A stretch of 64,000 nucleotides of DNA from Prochlorococcus sp. scB243_498I20 (lineage in GTDB: Bacteria; Cyanobacteriota; Cyanobacteriia; PCC-6307; Cyanobiaceae). This document shows positions 39,587 to 47,383 of the stretch, piece after piece. A program made the position numbers and the translations under genes. The notes under the pieces were generated by a model. The model had not been told where the DNA came from. It ran no database searches and was given only the letters and a program-made list of their open reading frames with translations. The stretch lies in contig JFMR01000045.1 in the NCBI GenBank assembly GCA_000635015.1, positions 124,001 through 188,000 on the forward strand, in the 5' to 3' direction. How positions within the stretch are numbered: the first letter of the stretch is position 1; the number at the start of each line of letters is the position of its first letter.

Positions 39587-40306
39587 TTAAGATTCATCAA
39601 TTAAATTAGAAATTTTTTTTATGGTGTTTCTTTTGAATTCATCATCGGCCCAGTCTCCCAAGAAATTTTCTCTTAGTCCTGCGCTCGCAATTATGGTATG
39701 TGTACCTTTTAACATAATCCCCTTAGAATTGTCTTCTTTTCTTGCTTTTAGACAAGAAAATAATTTATCTGTTTGATCTAATTCGTCTGAGTTGAATTTT
39801 ATTAGGAAGTTATTTTTTTGACTATATGTTTTTTCAATTAATCGTAAAGTTCTTTCGGGACTTGGGCTAAATTCACTGTTGAATTCTAATTTTTGAGAAA
39901 TTTGTTTCAATAATGGAATTGATTTGTTAGCACTAAAATTATTAAAACTAATGGATATAAATTTTTCGCAATTTCTTCCGCCATCAGGAGAAATTAAATG
40001 AAGTTTACAGCCTAGGCTATGACCAATTCTTATTGAAGGAATTGATGCCCCTATTCTCTTGGATAAAGATATTCGGCAATTCTTAAAATCTTTCCATGCT
40101 TTGATAGCAAGTTGTTGGTGATCAAATTGTGGTGTGTATTTATATGCATGTACTGCATAATTTTTATTAATTAAACTCTCTATGAATCTTCTATAAGTTA
40201 AATCTGGTTTAGAAGCTAAATAACTTCCACCAATAAATTCAACAATTTTTTTTGGATTTGAAGGCCAATAACAGAAATTGTTAAATTGAAATTTTGTAAA
40301 AGTCAT
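39587..40306 (-). CDS. DUF1350 alpha/beta hydrolase-like protein
   Basis: The 239-residue protein resembles DUF1350, shared by cyanobacteria and plastids. KKIVEFIGGSYLASKPDLTYRRFIESLINKNYAVHAYKYTPQFDHQQLAIKAWKDF is followed by a nucleophile-elbow-like IRIGHSLGCKLHLISPDGGRNCEKFISISFNNFSANKSIP. The GHSLGC motif suggests an alpha/beta hydrolase with Ser near residue 105, and the His of KGTHTIIASAGLRENFLG could be the base. Substrate unknown. No signal peptide or membrane segment. It is divergent from the exonuclease gene across 116 bases. Confidence 0.82.
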   Translation of the reverse strand: MTFTKFQFNNFCYWPSNPKKIVEFIGGSYLASKPDLTYRRFIESLINKNYAVHAYKYTPQFDHQQLAIKAWKDFKNCRISLSKRIGASIPSIRIGHSLGCKLHLISPDGGRNCEKFISISFNNFSANKSIPLLKQISQKLEFNSEFSPSPERTLRLIEKTYSQKNNFLIKFNSDELDQTDKLFSCLKARKEDNSKGIMLKGTHTIIASAGLRENFLGDWADDEFKRNTIKKISNLIDES

Positions 40307-40422
40307 CTTTCATAAACTAAAAATGTTTCAAAAAATATTTTTTAGCCTGTTTTTAAATTTATATTAATTTTAAAGAAATATTTATTAAATGCGTCAAGAT
40401 AAATGAAAGTATTTTGAGTTAA

Positions 40423-41202
40423 TTGGAACTATTTAACAAAAAAGAATTAAATCAATTGGATTTTCTTCATGATCAAATAAACACCAATCCCTCTGAAGAG
40501 AGAGTAACTAATAAAAATAAAAAAATTGAAAAAATCTTAATTCTTGATACTGAAACAACAGGTTTAGACGAAAATAAAGATGAAGTGATAGAAATAGGTT
40601 GTATCTTATTTGATGTATCTTTTAAATGTGTACTTTCACAAGTTTCTTTTTTACTTCCAGTTAATAATAATGAAGCCGAACATGTAAATGGTATATCTGC
40701 AGAAGTAACTAATATCTCTCAACCATGGGAAGATGGATTGAATTTCTTTCTAAAACTGGTTGATTCTTCAGATTTCATCGTTGCTCATAACGTGGAGTTT
40801 GATAAGAAATGGTTTGGAAAAGGAAGATTGCCTAAGCTTAATAAGAAATGGATATGTAGTTTAGAGGATATTAATTGGTCTTTTCAAAAATCACTAAAAA
40901 CAAGACCTTCAGTAACTGATCTAGCCTTATCTTTTGCAATACCAGTTTGGAATTTACATAGAGCTTTATCTGATTGCTTTTACATATCTGAGGTCTTCAA
41001 AAAATGCGACAACTTAGAGGAACTTTTATTTAAAGCTACTGAACCAAGGTTTTTATACAAGGCTTTGGTTAGTTATGAAGATAGGTCTTTAGCTAAAAAT
41101 GCTGGGTTCAGATGGAATAGTCCTGTGCAAGGAGCTTGGTCAAGAAAATTAACTACTGATGAGGCAAAAAATCTTGATTTTAGAGTTGAGATTTTGAATT
41201 AA
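40423..41202 (+). CDS. DnaQ-type 3'-5' exonuclease with extra C-terminal module
   Basis: The 259-residue protein has the DEDDh exonuclease pattern: ExoI ILDTETTGLDENKDEVIEIGC, ExoII region VNGISAEVTNISQPWEDGLNFFLKLVDSSDFIVAHNVEFDKKWFG, and ExoIII HRALSDCFYISEVF. It resembles the proofreading epsilon subunit of DNA polymerase III, but could be a separate repair or RNA-trimming nuclease. The last 50 residues, YEDRSLAKNAGFRWNSPVQGAWSRKLTTDEAKNLDFRVEIL, form a small module resembling DUF5710-like (KxxGxxWd...W) elements. Start is a TTG in the AAT TGG context at 40423 with no strong ribosome site. It is a monocistronic-looking gene. Confidence 0.88.
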   Translation: MELFNKKELNQLDFLHDQINTNPSEERVTNKNKKIEKILILDTETTGLDENKDEVIEIGCILFDVSFKCVLSQVSFLLPVNNNEAEHVNGISAEVTNISQPWEDGLNFFLKLVDSSDFIVAHNVEFDKKWFGKGRLPKLNKKWICSLEDINWSFQKSLKTRPSVTDLALSFAIPVWNLHRALSDCFYISEVFKKCDNLEELLFKATEPRFLYKALVSYEDRSLAKNAGFRWNSPVQGAWSRKLTTDEAKNLDFRVEILN

Positions 41203-41232
41203 AATTTATTTAATTTTTGACTAAGAAAATAT

Positions 41233-41655
41233 TTAGTGCATCTTACAAGGCATCCATTTATTACCCATTTTATGTGCTCCAATACATCCGTATTTTGAAG
41301 CAGCCTTCTCAGCCTCTTGTTTAGTGTTGAATAGATCTGAGATCATATTTTCCTTATTTGAATTTGAAATTTGTTTGGAATGATTATGATGATTATTAGG
41401 AGAATTAGGTGAATACTCCCATATCCCCATAGTAGTAACACCGGCAGAAATAATTCCCATCCCAACTACTGATAAATTTACTATCCCCATTGCGACTGCA
41501 CCAAATGAAAATACACCCATTGGGACTACCCCTATACTTATTACTCCCATTGGCACTATTCCTATTGAAACTATACCAAGAGGTGCTATTCCAAAAGCAA
41601 TCTTTTTTGGTTTTGTACCGCAATGTTGATTCTCTTTACTTTTATTAATTCCCAA
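41233..41655 (-). CDS. Pentad-repeat protein with C-terminal DUF3721
   Basis: The 140-residue protein has two parts. Residues 23-77 are eleven consecutive five-residue units of the form hydrophobic-x-x-hydrophobic-Gly (IAPLG IVSIG IVPMG VISIG), alternating P-M-G and S-x-G units. This suggests a short beta-solenoid or a membrane-associated hairpin. Residues about 104-140 (SDLFNTKQEAEKAASKYGCIGAHKMGNKWMPCKMH) match DUF3721, a short Cys/His-containing module of marine cyanobacteria and some other bacteria. The two are joined by an Asn/His-rich linker. There is no signal peptide. The Cys, His and Met of DUF3721 could bind a metal, which is inference. It ends 31 bases from the convergent exonuclease stop. 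Confidence 0.85.
   Translation of the reverse strand: MGINKSKENQHCGTKPKKIAFGIAPLGIVSIGIVPMGVISIGVVPMGVFSFGAVAMGIVNLSVVGMGIISAGVTTMGIWEYSPNSPNNHHNHSKQISNSNKENMISDLFNTKQEAEKAASKYGCIGAHKMGNKWMPCKMH
41425..41589 (-). repeat. Eleven in-frame 15-nt repeats coding GxxxG-type pentads
   Basis: Reading the minus strand, eleven units of 15 bases encode residues 23-77 of the DUF3721 protein. Units such as IVPMG, VVPMG, AVAMG and VTTMG end in Met-Gly, alternating with IVSIG, VISIG, VFSFG and IISAG. One unit (IVNLS) has Ser in place of Gly. The DNA copies are diverged (for example cccattgg/ccaattgg variants), so the repeat is old rather than freshly expanded. Confidence 0.8.
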
Positions 41656-41753
41656 TAGTTTTTCTAAATGTTAAATTAAAATTGTCTCACACAATAACCA
41701 ATCAAAGATTAATTTCTAGATGAATTAAAAATTTTGAATTATTTTTTAGAACT

Positions 41754-43034
41754 TTGAATAACTTAAAAAACCTAAGAGGAACAGTAGACCTATTTCCTGA
41801 TCAATTAATAAAGTGGCAAAACGTTGAAAAAATTCTATTAGAACAGCTTTCTAGAGCATCCATAAAAGAAATACGAACACCAATATTGGAAATGACCGAA
41901 TTATTTATAAGAGGAATTGGTGAAGGAACAGATGTTGTCAGTAAGGAAATGTATACATTTTTTGATAGAGGGGAGAGATCTTGCACTCTAAGGCCTGAAG
42001 GAACAGCCTCAGTCGCACGAGCGTTAATACAAAATGGAATATCGACTAATCCTCTTCAAAAACTTTGGTACATGGGTCCTATGTTTCGATACGAAAGACC
42101 TCAAGCAGGCAGGCAAAGACAGTTTCATCAATTAGGTGTTGAGTTTATAGGACATGATTCAGTTAGAAGTGATGTTGAAATTATTGTTTTAGCTTGGGAT
42201 ATCTTAGGTAAATTAGGAATAAAAGAACTCAATCTTGAAATAAATACGTTAGGTGATACTAATGACAGATCAAATTTTCAGAAATCTTTTTTAAAATGGT
42301 TAGAAATAAATAAAGATTCTCTAGATTTAGATTCTCAGAATAGAATTTCTAAAAACCCTCTGAGGATTTTGGACTCAAAGAATATTCAAACTAAAAAAGT
42401 TCTTGAAAATGCACCAAGATTATTTGATTTTTTATCTGAAAAAAGTCATAACAGATATTTAGACTTAAAAAAACAATTAGAGGTTTTAAAAATACCTTAT
42501 GTAGAAAATTTTAATCTAGTAAGAGGTTTAGATTACTACACCCATACAGCTTTTGAAATTACGAGTGGGGCTCTGGGCTCCCAAGCTACAGTTTGCGGAG
42601 GAGGCAGATATGACGATTTAATAAAACAAATGGGAGGGCCAAACACTCCTGCAATTGGCTTCGCCATTGGTTTAGAAAGATTAATTTTACTCGCAGGAAA
42701 AGAGCTTGAAATTCCAAGAAATACTGATATCTATATCATTAATCAAGGCTTAATTGCTGAATCATTAGCAATGGATTTATCTAGAAAATTAAGAAATTAC
42801 GATTTGTTAGTTGAGTTAGATTTAAGCGGAGCCTCATTCTCTAAGCAATTTAAAAAGGCAAATAAACTTAAATCTAAAAGTATTATTGTTATTGGTGATG
42901 ATGAGGCAGTTAATGGGGAATTTATAATTAGACTCTTTGATCAATCAGGTAATGGGAATGAAGAGGAGGTTATATCTTTTGAGAATGATATTAAATTAGA
43001 AAATTGGATAAACAATAACTTACTTGTAAAGTGA
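41754..43034 (+). CDS. hisS: Histidyl-tRNA synthetase
   Basis: A 426-residue class II synthetase of usual bacterial length. Motifs are [16 protein letters not shown] at the N-terminus, motif 2 [27 protein letters not shown], the histidine-specific [15 protein letters not shown] (HisA region), [31 protein letters not shown] (motif 3), and the anticodon-binding domain from about residue 330. Start is a TTG (TTG AAT AAC TTA), since no in-frame ATG precedes the conserved LRGT motif. The next small gene begins at the TGATG overlap, suggesting a short operon with two small proteins. Confidence 0.97.
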   Translation: MNNLKNLRGTVDLFPDQLIKWQNVEKILLEQLSRASIKEIRTPILEMTELFIRGIGEGTDVVSKEMYTFFDRGERSCTLRPEGTASVARALIQNGISTNPLQKLWYMGPMFRYERPQAGRQRQFHQLGVEFIGHDSVRSDVEIIVLAWDILGKLGIKELNLEINTLGDTNDRSNFQKSFLKWLEINKDSLDLDSQNRISKNPLRILDSKNIQTKKVLENAPRLFDFLSEKSHNRYLDLKKQLEVLKIPYVENFNLVRGLDYYTHTAFEITSGALGSQATVCGGGRYDDLIKQMGGPNTPAIGFAIGLERLILLAGKELEIPRNTDIYIINQGLIAESLAMDLSRKLRNYDLLVELDLSGASFSKQFKKANKLKSKSIIVIGDDEAVNGEFIIRLFDQSGNGNEEEVISFENDIKLENWINNNLLVK

Positions 43035-43324
43035 TGTTCTTGAAAATAATGATAATTATTCTTTTGTTATTTATTTTTTTAAATTTAAGGATTTTTCTTA
43101 ATTTAAATAGAAAACAAAAACTTTTTAAGTCTAAAAAAAAAACAACTTTCAATAAAAAGAATCTTAATAATTGGATGAATTTAACTAAAAAAGAAAGATA
43201 TTACTTAACAAAACAAGATTCTCTCAACTATATGGATAAAAGAAAACTTTTATTAGACCAAATAAGAAATGAATATAAGAAAATATCTAGAAAAAATTCT
43301 GAGGGGAAAATTAAGAAAGAATAA
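43034..43324 (+). CDS. Small single-pass basic membrane protein
   Basis: The product of 96-97 residues has one N-terminal hydrophobic segment (IMIIILLLFIFLNLRIFL) and a strongly basic Lys/Asn-rich tail (KQKLFKSKKKTTFNKKNLNNWMNLTKKERYYLTKQDSLNYMDKRKLLLDQI), likely cytoplasmic. Start is the ATG of TGATG overlapping the hisS stop; the track's GTG at 43031, four bases overlapping, is the alternative. No family recognised. Tight coupling to hisS suggests co-expression, not necessarily shared function. Confidence 0.65.
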   Translation: MFLKIMIIILLLFIFLNLRIFLNLNRKQKLFKSKKKTTFNKKNLNNWMNLTKKERYYLTKQDSLNYMDKRKLLLDQIRNEYKKISRKNSEGKIKKE

Positions 43325-43326
43325 TT

Positions 43327-43626
43327 ATGGAAAATTATTGGACTTCTAATAAAACCATAAATGGATTAAGACATTTTGTTTTAGTAAATGAGACTAAAGA
43401 AAAAGAAAATATTAGTTTTTTAATGGTTTCTGTCCTCGATTCTGAAATTAACTTAAAAACTACTTATGAAGAATTAATAAATAGTGGAAATTGGCACAAG
43501 GGTTGGATCAATCTTTCAAATCATCAATCGATTACAGAAGAATACGTTAACTATAAATCCATCAATAAAGGAAAGGGTATTGATGAGATATTCATTAATG
43601 AAGATTCTTTATTTAATATTTCTTAA
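43327..43626 (+). CDS. Small Trp-rich protein, TIGR02450-like
   Basis: The 99-residue protein has the pattern of the short Trp-rich TIGR02450 family: YWTSNKTINGLRHFVLVNETKE ... VSVLDSEINLKTTYEELINSGNWHKGWINL. The spacing between WTS, RHF and the final WhkGW agrees. No function is established for that family. It starts 2 bases after the previous gene and is probably the last gene of the hisS transcript. About 30 C-terminal residues go beyond the core family. Confidence 0.6.
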   Translation: MENYWTSNKTINGLRHFVLVNETKEKENISFLMVSVLDSEINLKTTYEELINSGNWHKGWINLSNHQSITEEYVNYKSINKGKGIDEIFINEDSLFNIS

Positions 43627-43762
43627 TTTGATCTACATCTTTCAAATCTCTTTTCTTTGTAAATACTAGGTTTTTTGTGACTTAATAATTATTTAAAATT
43701 TTTACCCCTTTCAAAAAAATAAAATTAACGTTATCAAGGATTAATAATATTTACTTAATTCA

Positions 43763-43996
43763 ATGTTAGGGGATATGTGGAGCTCATCTGAGTTGACCTC
43801 GGAAAAACTGGGAATAACTGAAATTAAACTTTCTTTTTTACGTGAAAATGGAATACTCAAGCCTGGGGTTCATTGGAAAAGCTCACCACTAGGTCAGAAA
43901 AAACCTTGGAAACCCAAAGCGCTATACAACATAAAAATGTGCAGAGAAATAATTAATAAATTTTATTCTGAAGAAAACTATAATATTGCAGCCTAA
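43763..43996 (+). CDS. Small HTH-like (excisionase/MerR-type) protein
   Basis: The 77-residue protein reads like a single winged helix: SSELTSEKLGITEIKLSFLRENGILKPGVHWKSSPLGQKKPWKPKALYNIKMCREIINKFY. The order (helix-turn-helix with LGI, then Lr..GiLkpGvHW, then a basic wing and a second helix) is seen in excisionase-like and MerR-like DNA-binding proteins of cyanobacteria and phages. No integrase or att-like repeat is nearby, so it is not part of a recognisable mobile element. A second Met at residue 5 is an alternative start. DNA binding is inferred from pattern only. Confidence 0.65.
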   Translation: MLGDMWSSSELTSEKLGITEIKLSFLRENGILKPGVHWKSSPLGQKKPWKPKALYNIKMCREIINKFYSEENYNIAA

Positions 43997-44042
43997 AAAA
44001 TGATAAATTATCCTGATTAATTTGGGAAAATATATAAAATAT

Positions 44043-44219
44043 TTATTCGATTAGATTCTCATCCTTACACTCAATAAGAGTGTTTTGCAAAGTTGGATAT
44101 AAATTAATCATATTTATATATTGTTTCGATTTTCTGTAAGATTTTGCAGCCTTTTTGTAATGAACTTCAGATTTCATTTCTAGTGAAAATTTTCTAGAAG
44201 AATCTTGAAAAGTAGTCAT
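44043..44219 (-). CDS. Unlisted 58-residue hypothetical ORF
   Basis: Too short for the track. Reading from the ATG at 44219 on the minus strand gives MTTFQDSSRKFSLEMKSEVHYKKAAKSYRKSKQYINMINL followed by YPTLQNTLIECKDENLIE and TAA at 44043-44045. The product is helical and basic in the middle, with no frame breaks, and its composition is protein-like rather than random low-complexity. It is divergent from pcb and lies in the otherwise non-coding 553 bases between 43997 and 44549. I recognise no family. Confidence is moderate because a 58-codon ORF can occur by chance in AT-rich DNA, though less often than in GC-rich. Confidence 0.5.
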   Translation of the reverse strand: MTTFQDSSRKFSLEMKSEVHYKKAAKSYRKSKQYINMINLYPTLQNTLIECKDENLIE

Positions 44220-44549
44220 AATATTAGATGTCTTATTCCATATTTAATAATTGTTTTAAAATGAGGCAATAACCACCACGGTGTAATGAAACAAAACATC
44301 GTTTAATGTCAGCAAAATGAAATTTATTTAACTTTTTTGAATTTAAAAATACTGGTTTCTTTGATAGAACTTATATCTCTGAGAATAATTTTTCTTCATT
44401 AAATCTACCTTCTTTACTCTTGTCTTGCCCTACGAATAATTTTTGTTTAGTAATAGTTAGGATTACTAACCTTTACAATTTTGTTATGAATTCAACTGTT
44501 TGGTGAAATATAAAGTATTCTCAAAACGTTTAAGCTAATCAATTCCTAA
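44220..44549. other. 330-base pcb upstream region without a gene
   Basis: No ORF of note on either strand. It holds the pcb promoter region. Candidate -10 hexamers are TACAAT at 44474-44479 and TATAAA at 44509-44514. A GTTAG-GATTA-CTAAC inverted repeat (44456-44470) lies just upstream of the first. Further upstream is an ACCACCACGGTG stretch at about 44273, unusually GC-rich for this DNA. No tRNA-like or rRNA-like fold is apparent. The length is large for this compact genome, so regulation of antenna expression or a small RNA could reside here. Confidence 0.5.
44456..44470 (+). promoter_or_regulatory. GTTAG-N5-CTAAC inverted repeat upstream of a candidate pcb -10
   Basis: Perfect 5-base arms separated by 5 bases, centred about 13 bases upstream of the TACAAT hexamer, roughly over the -35 position. 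Such a position would suit an operator, but five-base arms also arise by chance in AT-rich DNA. No regulator can be named. Confidence 0.25.
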
Positions 44550-45608
44550 ATGCAAACCTATGGAAATCCAGATACTACCTATGGATGGTGGGCTGGTAAT
44601 TCAGGTGTAGCAAATCGCTCAGGAAAATTCATTGCTGCTCATGTAGCTCATGCAGGATTAATTGTTTTCTGGGCGGGTGCATTCACCCTTTTTGAACTTT
44701 CACGATTTGACCCAAGCGTCCCAATGGGGCATCAACCTCTAATCGTTCTTCCTCACTTAGCAACTCTTGGAATAGGGTTTGATGCTAATGGTGTTGCGAT
44801 GGGAGATACTAAACCTGTTCTAGCGATAGCAATAGTTCACTTAGTTTCTTCTATGGTTTTAGCAGCCGGAGGACTTTTACACTCTTTACTTCTTCCTGGA
44901 AATCTAGAAGATTCTGATGTAGCAAGAGCTAGAAAATTCAATATTGAATGGGATAATCCAGACAAATTGACATTTATTCTTGGTCACCATTTAATTATTC
45001 TTGGTTTCGCAGTTATCGCTTTTGTTGAATGGGCAAGAGTTCATGGAATTTATGATCCAGCTATTGGTTCTGTAAGACAGGTTGAGTATGAATTAAATTT
45101 GGCCAAAATTTGGAATCACCAAACAGACTTTTTAACTATTGATAGCCTTGAAGAAGTAATGGGAGGCCATGCTTTTCTTGCTTTCGTTGAGATCACTGGT
45201 GGTGCTTGGCATATTGCTACTAAGCAAGTTGGTGAATATACCAAGTTTAAAGGTAAGGGACTTCTCTCAGCAGAAGCTGTTCTCTCATGGTCATTAGCTG
45301 GAATAGGCTGGATGGCTATTATTGCAGCTTTCTGGAGTGCAGCTAACACAACAGTTTATCCAACTGAATTCTTTGGTGAACCACTTGAATTGAAGTTTAG
45401 TATTTCTCCTTATTGGGTAGATACTGTTGATCTTCCTGATGGTGAGTACACTTCAAGGGCATGGTTAGCTAATGTTCATTACTATTTTGGATTCTTCTTT
45501 ATTCAAGGTCATCTATGGCACGCTTTAAGAGCACTAGGCTTTGACTTTAAGAGAGTTACAAATGCTATCAGTAATATTGATAGTGCAACAGTTACTCTTA
45601 AAGATTAA
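44550..45608 (+). CDS. pcbA: Divinyl-chlorophyll a/b-binding light-harvesting antenna protein Pcb
   Basis: Pcb proteins replace phycobilisomes in Prochlorococcus and belong to the CP43/IsiA family. The 352-residue product has six membrane helices and no large lumenal loop, as in IsiA. Key stretches are [96 protein letters not shown], and [28 protein letters not shown]. These carry His residues on the helices that bind chlorophyll. The first 12 residues include the start ATG directly; there is no other upstream in-frame start. A 330-base upstream region and a strong downstream terminator show that it is a separate, highly expressed transcript. A single pcb locus here suits high-light ecotypes. 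Confidence 0.97.
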   Translation: MQTYGNPDTTYGWWAGNSGVANRSGKFIAAHVAHAGLIVFWAGAFTLFELSRFDPSVPMGHQPLIVLPHLATLGIGFDANGVAMGDTKPVLAIAIVHLVSSMVLAAGGLLHSLLLPGNLEDSDVARARKFNIEWDNPDKLTFILGHHLIILGFAVIAFVEWARVHGIYDPAIGSVRQVEYELNLAKIWNHQTDFLTIDSLEEVMGGHAFLAFVEITGGAWHIATKQVGEYTKFKGKGLLSAEAVLSWSLAGIGWMAIIAAFWSAANTTVYPTEFFGEPLELKFSISPYWVDTVDLPDGEYTSRAWLANVHYYFGFFFIQGHLWHALRALGFDFKRVTNAISNIDSATVTLKD

Positions 45609-45631
45609 TTTTAAATTTTCTTACCAATATC

Positions 45632-45661
45632 AAAAGGCTCCTATTACAGGAGCCTTTTTTA
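45632..45661 (+). terminator. Rho-independent terminator of pcb
   Basis: AAAAGGCTCC-TATTACA-GGAGCCTTTTTT forms a 6-base G/C-rich stem (GGCTCC/GGAGCC), extended by A-T pairs, with a 7-base loop and a run of six T residues. It starts 23 bases after the pcb stop. It is the clearest terminator in the window and, given its symmetry, could also work on the opposite strand, though nothing on the minus strand approaches from the right. Confidence 0.93.
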
Positions 45662-45700
45662 TTTGAAAAATTTTGTTTATTAATTTAGATTTAGAATTAT

Positions 45701-47089
45701 ATGTTTTTGAAATCATTGAATATTTTTTCGATACAGAATAAAGATATTTTTTCAAATTCTCTATTGATAAGTTTTTTTGGATTGTTAATTATATTTTTTT
45801 TGTTGATTTTTGGAAGGAAATTTAAACTAGCTGTTCAACTCGAGAGATTTGGATTGCCGATAGCAGTCATATCAGGAATTTTAGGTATATCTATAGGCCC
45901 ATTTGGTGCGATACACTTTTTACCAAAAGAAACAATAGATGTTTGGAGTAATTTTCCTACTCCTCTTTTATCATTAGTCTTCGCAACTTTAATGATGGGA
46001 AGACCTATACCGAATATAAATGGTTTAGTTAAACCGATTTTTAATCAATTTCTATTAGCTCTTTCACTAGGTTTTGGACAGTTTTTTGTCGGTGGCATCG
46101 TTGTTAAATATTTTCTGCCTCCATCTATGGACGCAAATCCTCTAATGGGTTGTTTAATAGAGGTAGGTTTTGAGGGCGGTCATGGAGCTGCATCAATAAT
46201 TGGTGAAAGTTTTAATAAACTTGGTTTCCCAAATGGTTTAGATCTTGGTTTGGCTATGGCAACAATGGGTCTTTTATCCTCTTCAATATTGGGTAGCATA
46301 TTCATCTTCCTTGGTAGAACATTAGGTCTTTCAGATACTGATGAAATTCTTGAACAAAACGATAATCTAAAGGGAAAAAATAAGACAGGGATTTTTGTAG
46401 ATTTAAGAATTTTTATAATAAATCTTGGATTCTCTGGTTTGGCAATTTCTTTTGGTGTTTTGCTACTTAAATTTTTAAGGTATGTTTCAAGTTCTTTTGG
46501 AGATTTTTCGAAGGAAATTATTTTTTCACTACCAGTGTTCCCTTTTATCCTTATAGGTTCGCTCCTTATAAGATATATTTTAGAAAAAACCAAAAATACA
46601 GAATTTATTTCAAATATTCTGCAAAGGGAGATTGGTATTTTATCCACAGATTTGTTGATTTTTACAGCTATGGCGAGTTTAGATATCGCAGTTGTTTTTG
46701 ATAATTGGATACTTATTTTAGTGTTTACTATTTTCGGTTTATTTTGGAATTTAATCTGCATTGCTTATTTCGCATATTTCATTTTTGATGATTATTGGTT
46801 TGAAAAAAGCTTGATAGAATTTGGTAACTCTACAGGTGTAGTAGCTTCTGGATTACTTCTTTTAAGGCTTGCAGATCCTAAAAATATTTCTAAGACTTTA
46901 CCAATTTTTACTTCAAAACAGCTCTTCGCTCAGTTAATCCTTTCTGGGGGACTATTCACAGTTCTTGCACCATTAATGATTTCTAAAATTGGGTTAGATT
47001 ATTGGACAGAAATTTGTGCTCTAATTACATTCGCAATTCTTTTTATTGCATTGATTTTTAATAAAGTAGAGATGAAAAAGTTTCAATAA
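45701..47089 (+). CDS. gltS: Sodium:glutamate symporter family (GltS-like) protein
   Basis: The 462-residue protein has about 12 membrane segments. The reentrant-loop signature MGCLIEVGFEGGHGAASIIGESFNKLGFPNGLDLGLAMATMGLLSSSILG is close to the ESS/GltS family GFxGGHGTA motif. The second half, FGLFWNLICIAYFAYFIFDDYWFEKSLIEFGNSTGVVASGLLLLRLADP, matches the inverted repeat copy with a TGVxxxGL loop. E. coli GltS is 401 residues; this one has longer ends and a longer central cytoplasmic loop (FLGRTLGLSDTDEILEQNDNLKGKN). It would import glutamate or a related anion with sodium in the plasma membrane; substrate is inferred from family. It follows the pcb terminator and must have its own promoter in 45662-45700. 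Confidence 0.85.
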   Translation: MFLKSLNIFSIQNKDIFSNSLLISFFGLLIIFFLLIFGRKFKLAVQLERFGLPIAVISGILGISIGPFGAIHFLPKETIDVWSNFPTPLLSLVFATLMMGRPIPNINGLVKPIFNQFLLALSLGFGQFFVGGIVVKYFLPPSMDANPLMGCLIEVGFEGGHGAASIIGESFNKLGFPNGLDLGLAMATMGLLSSSILGSIFIFLGRTLGLSDTDEILEQNDNLKGKNKTGIFVDLRIFIINLGFSGLAISFGVLLLKFLRYVSSSFGDFSKEIIFSLPVFPFILIGSLLIRYILEKTKNTEFISNILQREIGILSTDLLIFTAMASLDIAVVFDNWILILVFTIFGLFWNLICIAYFAYFIFDDYWFEKSLIEFGNSTGVVASGLLLLRLADPKNISKTLPIFTSKQLFAQLILSGGLFTVLAPLMISKIGLDYWTEICALITFAILFIALIFNKVEMKKFQ

Positions 47090-47125
47090 AAACCCTAGAA
47101 TAGTATTAGCCTAAATTTTATTTTA

Positions 47126-47383
47126 ATGTCATTTACTCCCTACAATATTCCACCTCAAGAAAATAAAGGGAAGTGGTTTAGGAGTCATTTACTCGGAAGG
47201 GAAATCGAACTAGGAGAACTGTATAGTCTTGGATCAAATGATTTAGATTTGATAATGGCGGAGACTGCAGAAATTAGAAGCGATCTTGATTTTAAGGAAA
47301 AAAATATTGGAAAATTTAGGACTGCAGGATATTTTTTGGAGTTAGCAAGAATAATTGAAAAAAGGAAGTTGTTAGAAAGTTAA
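47126..47383 (+). CDS. Small conserved-looking cyanobacterial protein
   Basis: The 85-residue protein is soluble and helical: MSFTPYNIPPQENKGKWFRSHLLGREIELGELYSLGSNDLDLIMAETAEIRSDLDFKEKNIGKFRTAGYFLELARIIEKRK. I recognise it only as the kind of short protein conserved in marine picocyanobacteria, without a domain name. It lies 36 bases after the GltS-like gene in the same direction and overlaps the GST gene by 4 bases tail to tail. Function unknown. Confidence 0.72.
   Translation: MSFTPYNIPPQENKGKWFRSHLLGREIELGELYSLGSNDLDLIMAETAEIRSDLDFKEKNIGKFRTAGYFLELARIIEKRKLLES

Noticed and set aside
41405-41623. 72-residue minus-strand ORF with repeated Gly/Asn/Tyr units
   Set aside because: It is a shifted-frame reading of the 15-nt repeats in the DUF3721 gene; the 15-nt period makes any frame look repetitive.
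43484-43669. 61-residue plus-strand ORF overlapping the Trp-rich gene
   Set aside because: It is a +1-frame shadow of the TIGR02450-like gene and its tail is only AT-rich intergenic sequence.
45116-45349. 77-residue minus-strand ORF inside pcb, and similar long antisense ORFs (for example 46180-46761, 61512-61772)
   Set aside because: They lie entirely within strongly supported genes and have no recognisable protein features; antisense frames of membrane proteins are often open.
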